A stretch of DNA of 14,825 nucleotides from an uncultured Eubacteriales bacterium (GCA_900319835.1 ONPY01000067.1:1-14825), one strand, 5' to 3'; counted from the stretch's first letter, positions 7,124 to 13,709 are shown. Notes: generated from the sequence alone by a model not told the origin. Program-made: numbers and translations.

Positions 7124-8717
7124 CAAGCTCATTGCCGCCATCGACAAAAAGCTCGAGCGCTTCGACCCCCTGTGGCAGGCCGAGCACGGCACCGGCGGCC
7201 TCCGATCCCGCTACTACGACAAGACGGGCGTCGCCAGATACCGCGAGTGGCGAGGCGTGAAGGACACCTTCTACGATTACAGCGCCTGGATCAAAAACCT
7301 GGTGGCCATGGCCGGCATGGTGGCCTCCGCCCCCATCCCCATTCTCAAGGGATTCTGGGAGTACCGCTGGATGGGCTCGTACCTCGGCACCTTCATGTTC
7401 ATTGACCGGCTCTTTGAGGGCTACCGCGGCACGGAGCTTCGCATCGCCCACATGAATATGTACGGCATCGTGCAGAACCTCACGAAGAAGATCGCCTTCA
7501 TCCTGGCAAACGACGCCCGTCTCGGCGGCGGGCCGGAGACCGACAAGTGCATCCCCTTCGACGAGACGATCCCGCCCCTCTTCCTCAAGGGCTTCAAGGG
7601 GCTGACCCCCGTCCCGATGCAGACCCTGCCGGAGTTTATCATCTGCGACATCGACCAGCACATCGAACCCTATTACATCGACGTGGCCGAGTCCTTCGGT
7701 CTCGCGGCCGACGTCTGCTCCCGCTGCGCGGCGGAGGCCGGCGTGGCCCTGGACGACGCTTTCCCCATCCTGGGCAAGGTCATGCTCTCCACCAACATGC
7801 CCTGCAACGCCTCCGAGGCGACCTCCATGTTCCAGCGCCGCCGCATCGGCCTGCCCGACTTCCCGGTCACCATGGCCATGCAGCACACCGAAAAGGAGGC
7901 CATCCCGTACTCCCGCCAGGAGCTTTTGAACGCCATTGCCTTTGTCGAGGAGCACTACGGCGTCAAGTACGACTGGAACGAGTTCTACAAGTATGCCGAG
8001 ATCATCAACGAGCAGAACGCCATCGAGCTGGAGAAGTGGGAGATCTTCAAGACCCCATACTCCGCCCTCTCCGGCATCGCCTAGACGCTCTACAAGCTCT
8101 ATGAGTGGCAGTCCGCCAACGGCTCCGACCCCTACTTCAACAAGATCGACCTCAAGGTCATCGAGATCATGCGCAAGTGCTACGAGGAGAAATATGTCCC
8201 CTTCGGCGGCAAGACCCGCCACCGCGCTTTTCTGTGGGGACCCTCCGCCGTGTATTACACGGACTTCCCCACCTGGACGCAGAACTGCTGGGGCATCACC
8301 ATCGTGCTGAACATGGACTCTACCATGGGCTACAACCAGATCGACACCAGCGACCGCGAGAAGGCCCTGGACGATCTGACCGCGCTGGAGCAGCGCGCCA
8401 CCATGCGCCACCACGCCGTGGGCGGCTGGGACAACGTCAACGCCGTCTGGGACTGGGCCAAGAGTTTCAACTGCGACACGGTGCTCATGAACGACAACAT
8501 CGCCTGCAAGGGCATGCTGGGCGTGCACGCGCTGATGGAGGAGCAGGCCCGCGACCTGGGCTTCCACTTCATCTTCATCGAGCACGATCTGGAGGACAGC
8601 CGCACGGTGTCGAGGCAGGATATGCGCAACTGCGTCAACAACTACATGTCCGTCGTGCTCAACGAGAAGCCCCTCGACCCCACGCTGGTGGAGTTTGACG
8701 ACGCCCAGGCCTACTGA
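7110..8717 (+). pseudogene. Second 2-hydroxyacyl-CoA dehydratase-like subunit, interrupted by an in-frame TAG
   Basis: The frame codes for a 535-residue protein if TAG codon 325 (8082-8084) is read through; otherwise it stops at 324 aa. AGGGAGGG (7095-7102) lies 7 nt before the ATG. Before the stop are family-type motifs AADVCSRCAAEAG (199-211) and LSTNMPCNASEATS (226-239, Cys232). After it the same frame continues cleanly for 210 codons with coherent protein, including CDTVLMNDNIACKGMLG with Cys466 and FIFIEHDLEDSRT, then a TGA at 8715. No frameshift is seen. The truncated form would lack the last ligand-type Cys and the C-terminal lobe, so it is unlikely to be active. The likeliest original codon is CAG (Gln) changed by one C-to-T step. 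Alternatives are a sequencing error, suppression, or TAG recoding. An internal restart at ATG 8169 lacks a good ribosome site. It is longer than usual subunits. Confidence 0.75.
8082..8084 (+). other. In-frame amber codon inside the dehydratase-like gene
   Basis: The codons read GCC TAG ACG, with open, protein-like frame on both sides. No efficient read-through context (such as a CAR-YYA downstream motif) is visible. Confidence 0.9.
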
Positions 8718-8734
8718 GAAAGGAGGAAGATCCG

Positions 8735-8920
8735 TTGAAAAAAGCGTTCGTTTTTCTGGGGAAGCTGCTGGGCAAGCTGGCGCTTGCCGCGCTGATCCTG
8801 TTCGCGGCGACCTTTACCATGTACATGACCAACGCCGAGAACAAGCTGATCTACTATGTGGTCCGCCCCTTCCTCAACAAGCACTATGACAGCCAGGTGA
8901 GAGACCGAAGAATCGTATAA
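8735..8920 (+). CDS. Small single-pass membrane protein in the dehydratase operon
   Basis: A 61-aa protein starting at TTG 8735, with a perfect AGGAGG (8721-8726) 8 nt upstream and 17 nt after the preceding gene, so it is a genuine third operon member. A basic N-terminus (KKAFVFLGKLLGK) is followed by one hydrophobic helix, about residues 14-31, then a polar tail with NAENKLIYYVVRPFLNKHYD. The layout suggests an N-in/C-out single-pass protein. No known family is recognised. The 55-aa protein at 14522-14689 has the same architecture and a similar post-helix motif (N-x-[ED]-[NQ]-K-[LV]). A role in anchoring the redox proteins to the membrane is inference. Confidence 0.75.
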   Translation: MKKAFVFLGKLLGKLALAALILFAATFTMYMTNAENKLIYYVVRPFLNKHYDSQVRDRRIV

Positions 8921-8926
8921 AGACAC

Positions 8927-8954
8927 AAGGCGGCGGGGAAACCCGCCGCCTTTT
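8927..8954 (+). terminator. Terminator of the dehydratase-like operon
   Basis: A perfect 11-bp GC-rich stem (8927-8937 and 8942-8952) with a GAAA tetraloop followed by TT. It starts 7 nt after the stop codon of the 61-aa gene. Confidence 0.85.
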
Positions 8955-8967
8955 CACGTCCCTGCCG

Positions 8968-9067
8968 TGTCATTCTGAGCGAATGCGAAGAATCTCAAAC
9001 GGTAGTGTCTGTACCGTGTCCCGGATTTGAGATCCTTCGACTCCGCTGCGCTCCGCTCAGGATGACA
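8968..9067. repeat. Dispersed inverted-repeat element, copy A
   Basis: A 100-bp element with terminal inverted repeats: TGTCATTCTGAGCG at the left and the complement of TGTCATCCTGAGCG at the right. The similarity extends inward through GCGAAGRATCTCA. It has no coding potential. The 13617-13709 element shares the same consensus, so this is a repeat family of the REP or small non-autonomous (MITE-like) type. Confidence 0.85.
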
Positions 9068-9089
9068 GACCCGGGGGACACATAAATAC

Positions 9090-9120
9090 GGCGGCAGTAA
9101 GACCCGCCGCCTTGCTTTTT
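9090..9120 (+). terminator. Second terminator-like hairpin upstream of rlmD
   Basis: GGCGGC (9090-9095) pairs with GCCGCC (9106-9111) across a 10-nt loop, followed by TTGCTTTTT. It resembles the hairpin at 8927-8952 in sequence (both contain CCCGCCGCCTT). The T-tract overlaps the -35 of the rlmD promoter. Confidence 0.5.
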
Positions 9121-9139
9121 GGCCGGAGTATGGTATGAT
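9112..9139 (+). promoter_or_regulatory. Promoter of the rlmD-GNAT-VOC operon
   Basis: TTGCTT (9112-9117), a 16-nt spacer and TATGAT (9134-9139), with an extended -10 TGG. The leader of about 85 nt contains the palindrome at 9153-9191. Confidence 0.5.
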
Positions 9140-9152
9140 ACATTCTGCAGCC

Positions 9153-9191
9153 TGTCATTGCGAGCCAGTTTGCAAACTGGCGTGGCAATCC
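9153..9191. repeat. Palindromic repeat of the GTCATTGCGAG...GTGGCAATCC type in the rlmD leader
   Basis: A perfect 18-nt palindrome (9164-9181, GCCAGTTTGCAAACTGGC) is flanked by ATTGC (9157-9161) and GCAAT (9185-9189). This is a second repeat type, distinct from 8968-9067. Elements with this border sequence are familiar as dispersed repeats in many bacteria; here it would form a hairpin in the mRNA leader. Confidence 0.7.
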
Positions 9192-9231
9192 GTTCTTTTC
9201 CGATTGCCGCTTCTGCCTTTTGAGGTGTTCC

Positions 9232-10398
9232 ATGGAACAAGTCTTTACGCCCCCGTGTCCCAATTATAAATCCTGCGGCGGCTGCCAGCTCCAGCGCCTG
9301 CCCTATCCTGAACAGCTTCGGCGCAAGCAGGGCCGGGCCATCGCCCTGCTGGGTGAGTTCGGCCACGTGGAGGACATCCTCGGCATGGCCGACCCCACCC
9401 ACTACCGCAACAAGGTCACCGCCGCCTTTGCCCTGGACCGGAAGCGCCGCGTTATCTCCGGCATCTATCAGCCGAACAGCCATCGCGTTGTCCCCGTGGA
9501 CGACTGCCTGATCGAGGACGACGTGGCCGACCGGATCATTGTGGACATCCGGAACATGCTGCGGGACTTCAAGATCCTGGCCTTTGACGAGCGCAGCGGC
9601 AAGGGCTGGCTGCGCCATGTGCTGGTACGTCGGGGCTTTGCCACGGGCCAGACCATGGTGGTGCTGGTGGCGGTCTCTCCCATCTTCCCGACCCAGAAGC
9701 CCTTTGTGAAAAAGCTGTTGGAAAAGCACCCGGAGATCACCACGGTGGTCCTCAACGTCAACGACCGTTTTACCCCCGTGGTGCTGGGGGAGCGGGAGAA
9801 GGTACTCTACGGCCCGGGCTATATCGAGGATGTGCTCTGCGCTCACCGCTTCCGGATCTCGCCGCGCTCCTTCTACCAGATCAACCCCGTGCAGACGGAA
9901 GTCCTCTACCGGACGGCGGTGGACTTTGCCGCACTGACAGGAGGGGAGACGGTGTTGGACGCCTACTGCGGCATCGGCACCATCGGCATCACGGCAAGCG
10001 ACCGGGCCAAGCAGATCGTGGGCGTGGAGCTCAACCGGGACGCGGTCAAGGACGCCATTGTCAACGCGAAGCTCAACGGGCTGAAAAACTGCTGGTTTAC
10101 CGCGGGAGACGCGGGCGAGTATATGCAGCGCATGGTGCAGGACGGCCACCGGCCGGACGTGGTGTTTCTCGATCCGCCCCGCGCCGGCAGCGACGAGCGC
10201 TTTCTCCGCTCGCTGCTCAAGGCCGCGCCCGACCGGGTAATCTACGTCTCCTGCGACCCGGAGACCCTGGCGCGGGATTTGAAGGTGCTGACCGCAGGCG
10301 GCTACCAGGTCCGCCGCATCCAGCCCGTGGACATGTTCCCCTGGACGGAGCATGTGGAGTGCGTCGTGAAGCTCTCAAGACAGGAGGGTACCAGATGA
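9232..10398 (+). CDS. rlmD: 23S rRNA (uracil-C5)-methyltransferase, RlmD/RlmCD type, without TRAM domain
   Basis: SAM-dependent enzyme of the TrmA/RumA family making 5-methyluridine in rRNA (U1939, and also U747 for Gram-positive RlmCD). The 388-aa protein begins directly with the 4Fe-4S motif CPNYKSCGGCQ (Cys9, Cys15, Cys18, probably with Cys92). Then follow FYQINP (214-219), the SAM loop DAYCGIGTIG (243-252), DPPR (314-317), the catalytic Cys341 in YVSCDPETLARDL, and HVE with the base Glu376. Usual RumA-type proteins are about 430-460 aa with an N-terminal TRAM RNA-binding domain, which is absent here. The ATG at 9232 follows GAGGTG. Its stop overlaps the next ATG (ATGA), so the operon is translationally coupled. 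Which uridine is modified, and whether it could instead act on tRNA, cannot be settled from sequence. Confidence 0.9.
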   Translation: MEQVFTPPCPNYKSCGGCQLQRLPYPEQLRRKQGRAIALLGEFGHVEDILGMADPTHYRNKVTAAFALDRKRRVISGIYQPNSHRVVPVDDCLIEDDVADRIIVDIRNMLRDFKILAFDERSGKGWLRHVLVRRGFATGQTMVVLVAVSPIFPTQKPFVKKLLEKHPEITTVVLNVNDRFTPVVLGEREKVLYGPGYIEDVLCAHRFRISPRSFYQINPVQTEVLYRTAVDFAALTGGETVLDAYCGIGTIGITASDRAKQIVGVELNRDAVKDAIVNAKLNGLKNCWFTAGDAGEYMQRMVQDGHRPDVVFLDPPRAGSDERFLRSLLKAAPDRVIYVSCDPETLARDLKVLTAGGYQVRRIQPVDMFPWTEHVECVVKLSRQEGTR

Positions 10399-10967
10399 TC
10401 ATTCAAGACATTCCCTTTGTCCTGCGGGACGGGCGAAGCGCGCTGCTGCGCAGTCCCCGTGCGGAGGACGCGCCGGAGATGCTGGCGTTTTTCACCAGGG
10501 CCTCCGGTGAGACCGAATTTTTGCTGTCCGATCCCGAGACATGTCGGGACTATTCCGTTGAGCGGGAGGAGACGCTGCTGCGGGAGCTTGGCGAGGCGGA
10601 GGACGCCGCGATGCTGGCTTGCCTGGTGGACGGAAAGATCGTCGGAAATTGCCAGATTGCGATTCTCAAGGGGCGCAAGCAGCGTCACCGGGCGACGGTG
10701 GCCATCGCCATCCTGCGGGAATACTGGGGCCAGGGGATCGGCACAAGGATGTTCCGGGAACTGATCCGCCTCGCTGAGGAACGGGAAGAACTGATCCAGC
10801 TGGAGCTGACCTTCATCGAGGGCAACAGCCGCGCCCGGGCTCTCTATGAGAAGATGGGCTTTCGCATCACCGGGGTCAAGCCCAACGCCTTCCGCCTGGC
10901 GGACGGCAGCCTGCGCGGGGAGTATACGATGGTAAAGCCTCTGACGGAAAAGGGAGGGGTAAAATGA
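10395..10967 (+). CDS. GNAT-family N-acetyltransferase
   Basis: A 190-aa acetyltransferase with the acetyl-CoA pyrophosphate loop EYWGQGIGTRMF (109-120). Downstream come EGNSRARALYEKMGFRITG (142-160), holding the usual Asn144 and the late Tyr151. The N-terminal half (SALLRSPRAEDAPEML) fits the RimJ/RimL-like branch, which acetylates N-terminal or small-molecule amines; the substrate is not readable. AGGAGG at 10382-10387 precedes the ATG, and the gene overlaps rlmD and the VOC gene by 4 nt on each side (ATGA). Cotranscription with an rRNA-modifying enzyme is compatible with a ribosomal-protein target, but this is only inference. Confidence 0.9.
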   Translation: MIIQDIPFVLRDGRSALLRSPRAEDAPEMLAFFTRASGETEFLLSDPETCRDYSVEREETLLRELGEAEDAAMLACLVDGKIVGNCQIAILKGRKQRHRATVAIAILREYWGQGIGTRMFRELIRLAEEREELIQLELTFIEGNSRARALYEKMGFRITGVKPNAFRLADGSLRGEYTMVKPLTEKGGVK

Positions 10968-11347
10968 AGCTCTCCGCCATCCACCACATCGCCGTGATCG
11001 GCTCGGACTACGCCCGGTCCCGGGCGTTCTATGTGGATACGCTGGGCTTTGCGGTACTCCGGGAGAACTACCGCCCCGACAAGCGGGATTGGAAAATCGA
11101 TCTCAAAATCAACGACGATACGGAGCTTGAGCTCTTTATCCCTGAAAACCCGCCGTCCCGTCTCTCTTACCCGGAGGCCTGCGGGCTGCGGCATCTGGCC
11201 TTCCGGGTGGAGAACGTGGGGGAGACCGTGGCTGCGCTGGAAGCGCTGGGCGTCTCCTGCGAGCCCATCCGTATGGACAGCTTCACCGGGAAAAAGATGA
11301 CCTTTTTCCACGACCCGGATGGTCTGCCACTGGAACTGCACGAATAA
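10964..11347 (+). CDS. VOC-family (glyoxalase I-like, YaeR-type) protein
   Basis: A 127-aa vicinal-oxygen-chelate protein with two beta-alpha-beta-beta-beta modules. The opening IHHIAVIGSDYARSRAFYVD (6-25) and closing HDPDGLPLELHE are typical of the YaeR/SMU1112c-like group. Likely metal ligands are His8, Glu56, His77 (LRHLAF) and Glu124, all present, so it is probably a functional metalloenzyme such as a lyase, isomerase or detoxifying enzyme. The start overlaps the GNAT stop (ATGA). The stop codon TAA lies inside the left arm of the palindromic terminator at 11341-11380. Substrate unknown. Confidence 0.9.
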   Translation: MKLSAIHHIAVIGSDYARSRAFYVDTLGFAVLRENYRPDKRDWKIDLKINDDTELELFIPENPPSRLSYPEACGLRHLAFRVENVGETVAALEALGVSCEPIRMDSFTGKKMTFFHDPDGLPLELHE

Positions 11348-11380
11348 AAAGAACGCCCCGAGGGGCGTTCTTTTTATTCG
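11341..11380. terminator. Symmetric bidirectional terminator overlapping both stop codons
   Basis: A perfect 19-bp inverted repeat (11341-11359 and 11362-11380) around a 2-nt centre. Its arms contain the GAA-TAA ends of both the VOC gene (plus) and the alkyltransferase-like gene (minus). A5/T5 runs lie on either side of a GC-rich core. Confidence 0.93.
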
Positions 11381-11685
11381 TTTGAGTTCTCCGGAAGCCA
11401 GTGGCATTTGGCCATATCCACCCGTCCGTCCGGGAGGAAGGGGACTCCCTCGTCCTCCAGCAGGGCGCGGCGCAGATCGGCCCAGCCGCCCCCGGCGATG
11501 CTGCCGTCGCCCATGACAACGCGCTGCCAGGGAAGAGTATCCGGGCACTGGCGCATGGCCCAACCCACCTGCCGCGCAGCGCGGGGACTGCCCAAAAGCC
11601 GGGCGATCTGCCCGTAGGAGACGACCCGGCCCCGCGGGATCTGGGCCACGATCTCGTATACCGCCCGGAAAAAACCTGCCTCCAT
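11374..11685 (-). CDS. Alkyltransferase-like protein (ATL; MGMT-family DNA-damage recognition protein)
   Basis: A 103-aa protein with the DNA-binding fold of O6-methylguanine-DNA methyltransferase: FFRAVYEIVAQIPRGRVVSYGQIA (5-28) and the arginine-finger/recognition helix SPRAARQVGWAM. Where methyltransferases have PCHRV with the alkyl-accepting Cys, this protein has LPWQRVV, with Trp53 at the Cys position. That identifies an ATL, which binds O6-alkylguanine and flags it for nucleotide-excision repair rather than removing the alkyl group. The ATG at 11685 follows AGGAGG, and a promoter lies at 11714-11742. The in-frame ATG at 11775 is upstream of that promoter and is rejected. Single-gene unit, divergent from the sortase. 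Confidence 0.92.
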   Translation of the reverse strand: MEAGFFRAVYEIVAQIPRGRVVSYGQIARLLGSPRAARQVGWAMRQCPDTLPWQRVVMGDGSIAGGGWADLRRALLEDEGVPFLPDGRVDMAKCHWLPENSNE

Positions 11686-11713
11686 GCTTGCCCTCCTCTC
11701 GCTGTCCGCCGAT

Positions 11714-11742
11714 AGTATAAAACCTTTTCCGCCTCCTGGCAA
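11714..11742 (-). promoter_or_regulatory. Promoter of the ATL gene
   Basis: On the minus strand, TTGCCA (11742-11737), a 17-nt spacer and TATACT (11719-11714). Confidence 0.65.
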
Positions 11743-11808
11743 GCACTGCCCTGGAACAGGTCGGGGAGTGAGCAACAGAGAAAACTTTTGAAAATTTTTG
11801 TTACCCTA

Positions 11809-11838
11809 TTGTAATTATTATAAGTTTTGTGGTATAAT
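11809..11838 (+). promoter_or_regulatory. Promoter of the sortase gene
   Basis: TTGTAA (11809-11814), an 18-nt spacer and consensus TATAAT (11833-11838) with an extended -10 TGG. The start site would be near 11845, leaving a leader of about 70 nt. Confidence 0.7.
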
Positions 11839-11914
11839 GCTCTCAAGCTACAGCGTGGCTTTCGGTTTTTGCGCATTTTTGTGCCGAGAAGCTGCGCGGA
11901 GAGGCGGAGAAAGC

Positions 11915-12751
11915 ATGAAGAAACTGAAAGAAATTCTGGGCAGCGATGCCTTTCAGAAGGTGATGATCGGCCTGTGCGTGATCGTGATGGGCATTTCCCT
12001 GGTATCGATCATCCACTCGGCCCGGGCTATGATGGCCATTGACCGCGAGATCAGCGAGGCCAAGGCGGCCGCTGCCGCGGCCACTCCCACCCCGGCCCCG
12101 ACGCCGGAACCCACTCCCGTCCCCACGCCGACGCCGACCCCGAAGCCGGTACAGGAGGACTACACGCCCCCCGCCGATTTGACCGAGCAGAAAGCGATCA
12201 ACGCCCACGTCATCGCCATGATCGACATCCCCGGCACCGATACCCGCTATCCCATCCTGCTGCACCCCTCAGAGGACAACTACTACCTGGACATCACCAT
12301 TGACGGGGATTACGGCTATCCCGGCTCAATCTACGTCAACTCCATGGAGGGCAGCAACTTCGACACCTTCAACACCGTGATCTACGGCCACAACATGCGC
12401 GACGGCAGTTACTTCGGCAACCTGAAGGAGTACCACGACCGGGAGTATCTCGACAGCCACCGGGAGATCGACATCTACACGCCCTCGGAAAAGCGCGTCT
12501 ATGACATCTTCGGCGCCGTGATCTACGACGACCGCTACATCACCCAGCAGTACAAGGACGACAATCCCGCCGACTGCGAGGCCTTCCTGGCCTCTCTGAA
12601 AAACGGCAATCCGGAGAACATCCTTCTGGACGACATTCCCGTCAGCGCCGACAGCCACATCCTGACGCTCTCCACCTGCACCGGGGACGACTCCACCCGT
12701 TTCCTGATCCTGGCGGTGGAGCGCACCGGAGACAACGCCGCCGAGACCTGA
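11915..12751 (+). CDS. Class B-type sortase, membrane anchored
   Basis: A 278-aa cysteine transpeptidase that links secreted proteins to the cell wall. Cytoplasmic residues 1-15 are followed by an anchor helix (VMIGLCVIVMGISLV, about 16-37), then a Thr/Pro repeat linker (57-78) that probably spans the wall, then the catalytic domain. Active-site residues are His159 (VIYGHNMRDGSYFGNL), Cys255 (LTLSTCT) and Arg262 (TRFLILAVER). The RDGSYFGNL context and overall length fit class B. The ATG at 11915 follows GGCGGAGA; an earlier in-frame ATG at 11798 lies upstream of the promoter and is rejected. No LPXTG- or NPQTN-type substrate is encoded nearby, so it probably serves substrates elsewhere. Monocistronic. 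Confidence 0.93.
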   Translation: MKKLKEILGSDAFQKVMIGLCVIVMGISLVSIIHSARAMMAIDREISEAKAAAAAATPTPAPTPEPTPVPTPTPTPKPVQEDYTPPADLTEQKAINAHVIAMIDIPGTDTRYPILLHPSEDNYYLDITIDGDYGYPGSIYVNSMEGSNFDTFNTVIYGHNMRDGSYFGNLKEYHDREYLDSHREIDIYTPSEKRVYDIFGAVIYDDRYITQQYKDDNPADCEAFLASLKNGNPENILLDDIPVSADSHILTLSTCTGDDSTRFLILAVERTGDNAAET

Positions 12752-12764
12752 TAAGAATTTCAAA

Positions 12765-12808
12765 ACCGAAAAACCCCGGAGCTCGTAGGAACTCCGGGGT
12801 TTTTCGGT
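12765..12808. terminator. Bidirectional terminator between sortase and PPTase genes
   Basis: A perfect 17-bp inverted repeat (12765-12781 and 12792-12808) with a 10-nt loop. A5 in the left arm and T5 in the right arm allow it to act for both converging genes. Confidence 0.9.
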
Positions 12809-12822
12809 ATCGGATCTGTGCA

Positions 12823-13503
12823 TTAAAGAAAAGCGCCGGCGGGGAGAGCGCGTGCCTCCACGGGGACGACGCGTTCCTCTGCAAAGCGGAAGACCCGCAG
12901 GGCGGAGAGGTCCCCGGAGCTCACGGCCAGGCAGATCTGCGGCGGCAGATCCAGCAGCAGATGCGCTGTCTCCGGGCCGCAGACGGTCTCCGTGGGACTG
13001 AAATATCCGGTCTGGCGCTGCTTGAAGAGGCTCTCTTTCCCGGTCCAGAGCCGGAGCAGCGTCTCCGCCTCCCGCCCCTCAAGACCGGCAAGCTCCGCGT
13101 TTGCCGCGATGCGGCGCAGCATCCGTCGGCAGAGCGCAGGGTCGTCCCGATAGCGCCGGCGGAAGAGGGGGAGACTCTCCACGTCCACGCCCACCGGGGT
13201 CCGGGAAACGGCGACCGCCACCGCATCCGCGGTGTGAGAGAGAGAAAACTCAAAGTCCGGGCAGGACCAGCGGCCCTCGGGACTATGGGAGAAGACCAGC
13301 GCCGCCGGGTCAAGCCCCAGGGAGTGCCGGGCGGCAAACTCCAGCAGGTGCCAGACCAGATAGCGCTGCCGCAGCAGGGCCGGGGCGCGGGTCTCCGCCA
13401 GCACCCGGGCGCGGGCGGGGGAGGCCACGGGGCCGACTGCCAGCTCCGGCGAAATGGCCGCAGCGTACACGTCCAGCAAAGGCGCCGTATTCACTTGTGT
13501 CAT
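12823..13503 (-). CDS. Sfp-type 4'-phosphopantetheinyl transferase
   Basis: A 226-aa enzyme that transfers phosphopantetheine from CoA to a Ser of carrier proteins, converting apo-ACP or apo-PCP to the active form. The hallmark motifs are in order: FSLSHT (86-91, CoA-contacting His90), VGVDVE (104-109, Mg ligands Asp107 and Glu109) and LWTGKESLFK (152-161, with Glu157 and Lys156). Length is that of the Sfp/EntD/HetI group rather than the roughly 120-aa AcpS. The ATG at 13503 follows GGGAGGCG and a strong promoter. No carrier protein, NRPS or PKS gene is in the window, so the partner (fatty-acid ACP or a distant cluster) is unknown. The N-terminal third has the weaker similarity usual for the group. 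Confidence 0.93.
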   Translation of the reverse strand: MTQVNTAPLLDVYAAAISPELAVGPVASPARARVLAETRAPALLRQRYLVWHLLEFAARHSLGLDPAALVFSHSPEGRWSCPDFEFSLSHTADAVAVAVSRTPVGVDVESLPLFRRRYRDDPALCRRMLRRIAANAELAGLEGREAETLLRLWTGKESLFKQRQTGYFSPTETVCGPETAHLLLDLPPQICLAVSSGDLSALRVFRFAEERVVPVEARALPAGAFL

Positions 13504-13535
13504 GGTCTCGCCTCCCGCGCATGGTTTCTGTGCCC

Positions 13536-13564
13536 ATTATACCCCGCTGCCCGGTGTAGGGCAA
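13536..13564 (-). promoter_or_regulatory. Promoter of the PPTase gene
   Basis: On the minus strand, TTGCCC (13564-13559), a 17-nt spacer and consensus TATAAT (13541-13536). Confidence 0.7.
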
Positions 13565-13616
13565 GCGGAGAAAAACCGCGCTCTGTGCAGATAAAGCGTA
13601 GAGAAATCCATCCGTG

Positions 13617-13709
13617 TGTCATCCTGAGCGCCAGCGAAGGATCTCAAGCGTTGGAAGAACGAAGGCCTGAGATCTTTCGACTCGCCCTTTGGGCTCGCTC
13701 AAGATGACA
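13617..13709. repeat. Dispersed inverted-repeat element, copy B
   Basis: A 93-bp element bounded by TGTCATCCTGAGCG and the complement of TGTCATCTTGAGCG, with inner GCGAAGGATCTCA-type arms on both sides. Same family as 8968-9067 but with a different central segment. It lies between the PPTase promoter and the terminator of the facing operon, with no coding potential. Confidence 0.85.

Noticed and set aside
7083..8585. 500-codon open frame on the minus strand opposite the second dehydratase-like gene
   Set aside because: Gly/Val/Asp-rich mirror of the plus-strand codons with no motif or start signal. It also spans the TAG region without explaining it.
8169..8717. Independent gene restarting after the TAG
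   Set aside because: There is no convincing ribosome site before the ATG at 8169, and coherent protein sequence already begins immediately after the TAG. It is the tail of the interrupted gene.
8995..10353. 452-codon minus-strand frame opposite rlmD
   Set aside because: rlmD has every catalytic motif on the plus strand. The antisense translation is featureless and starts inside the repeat element.
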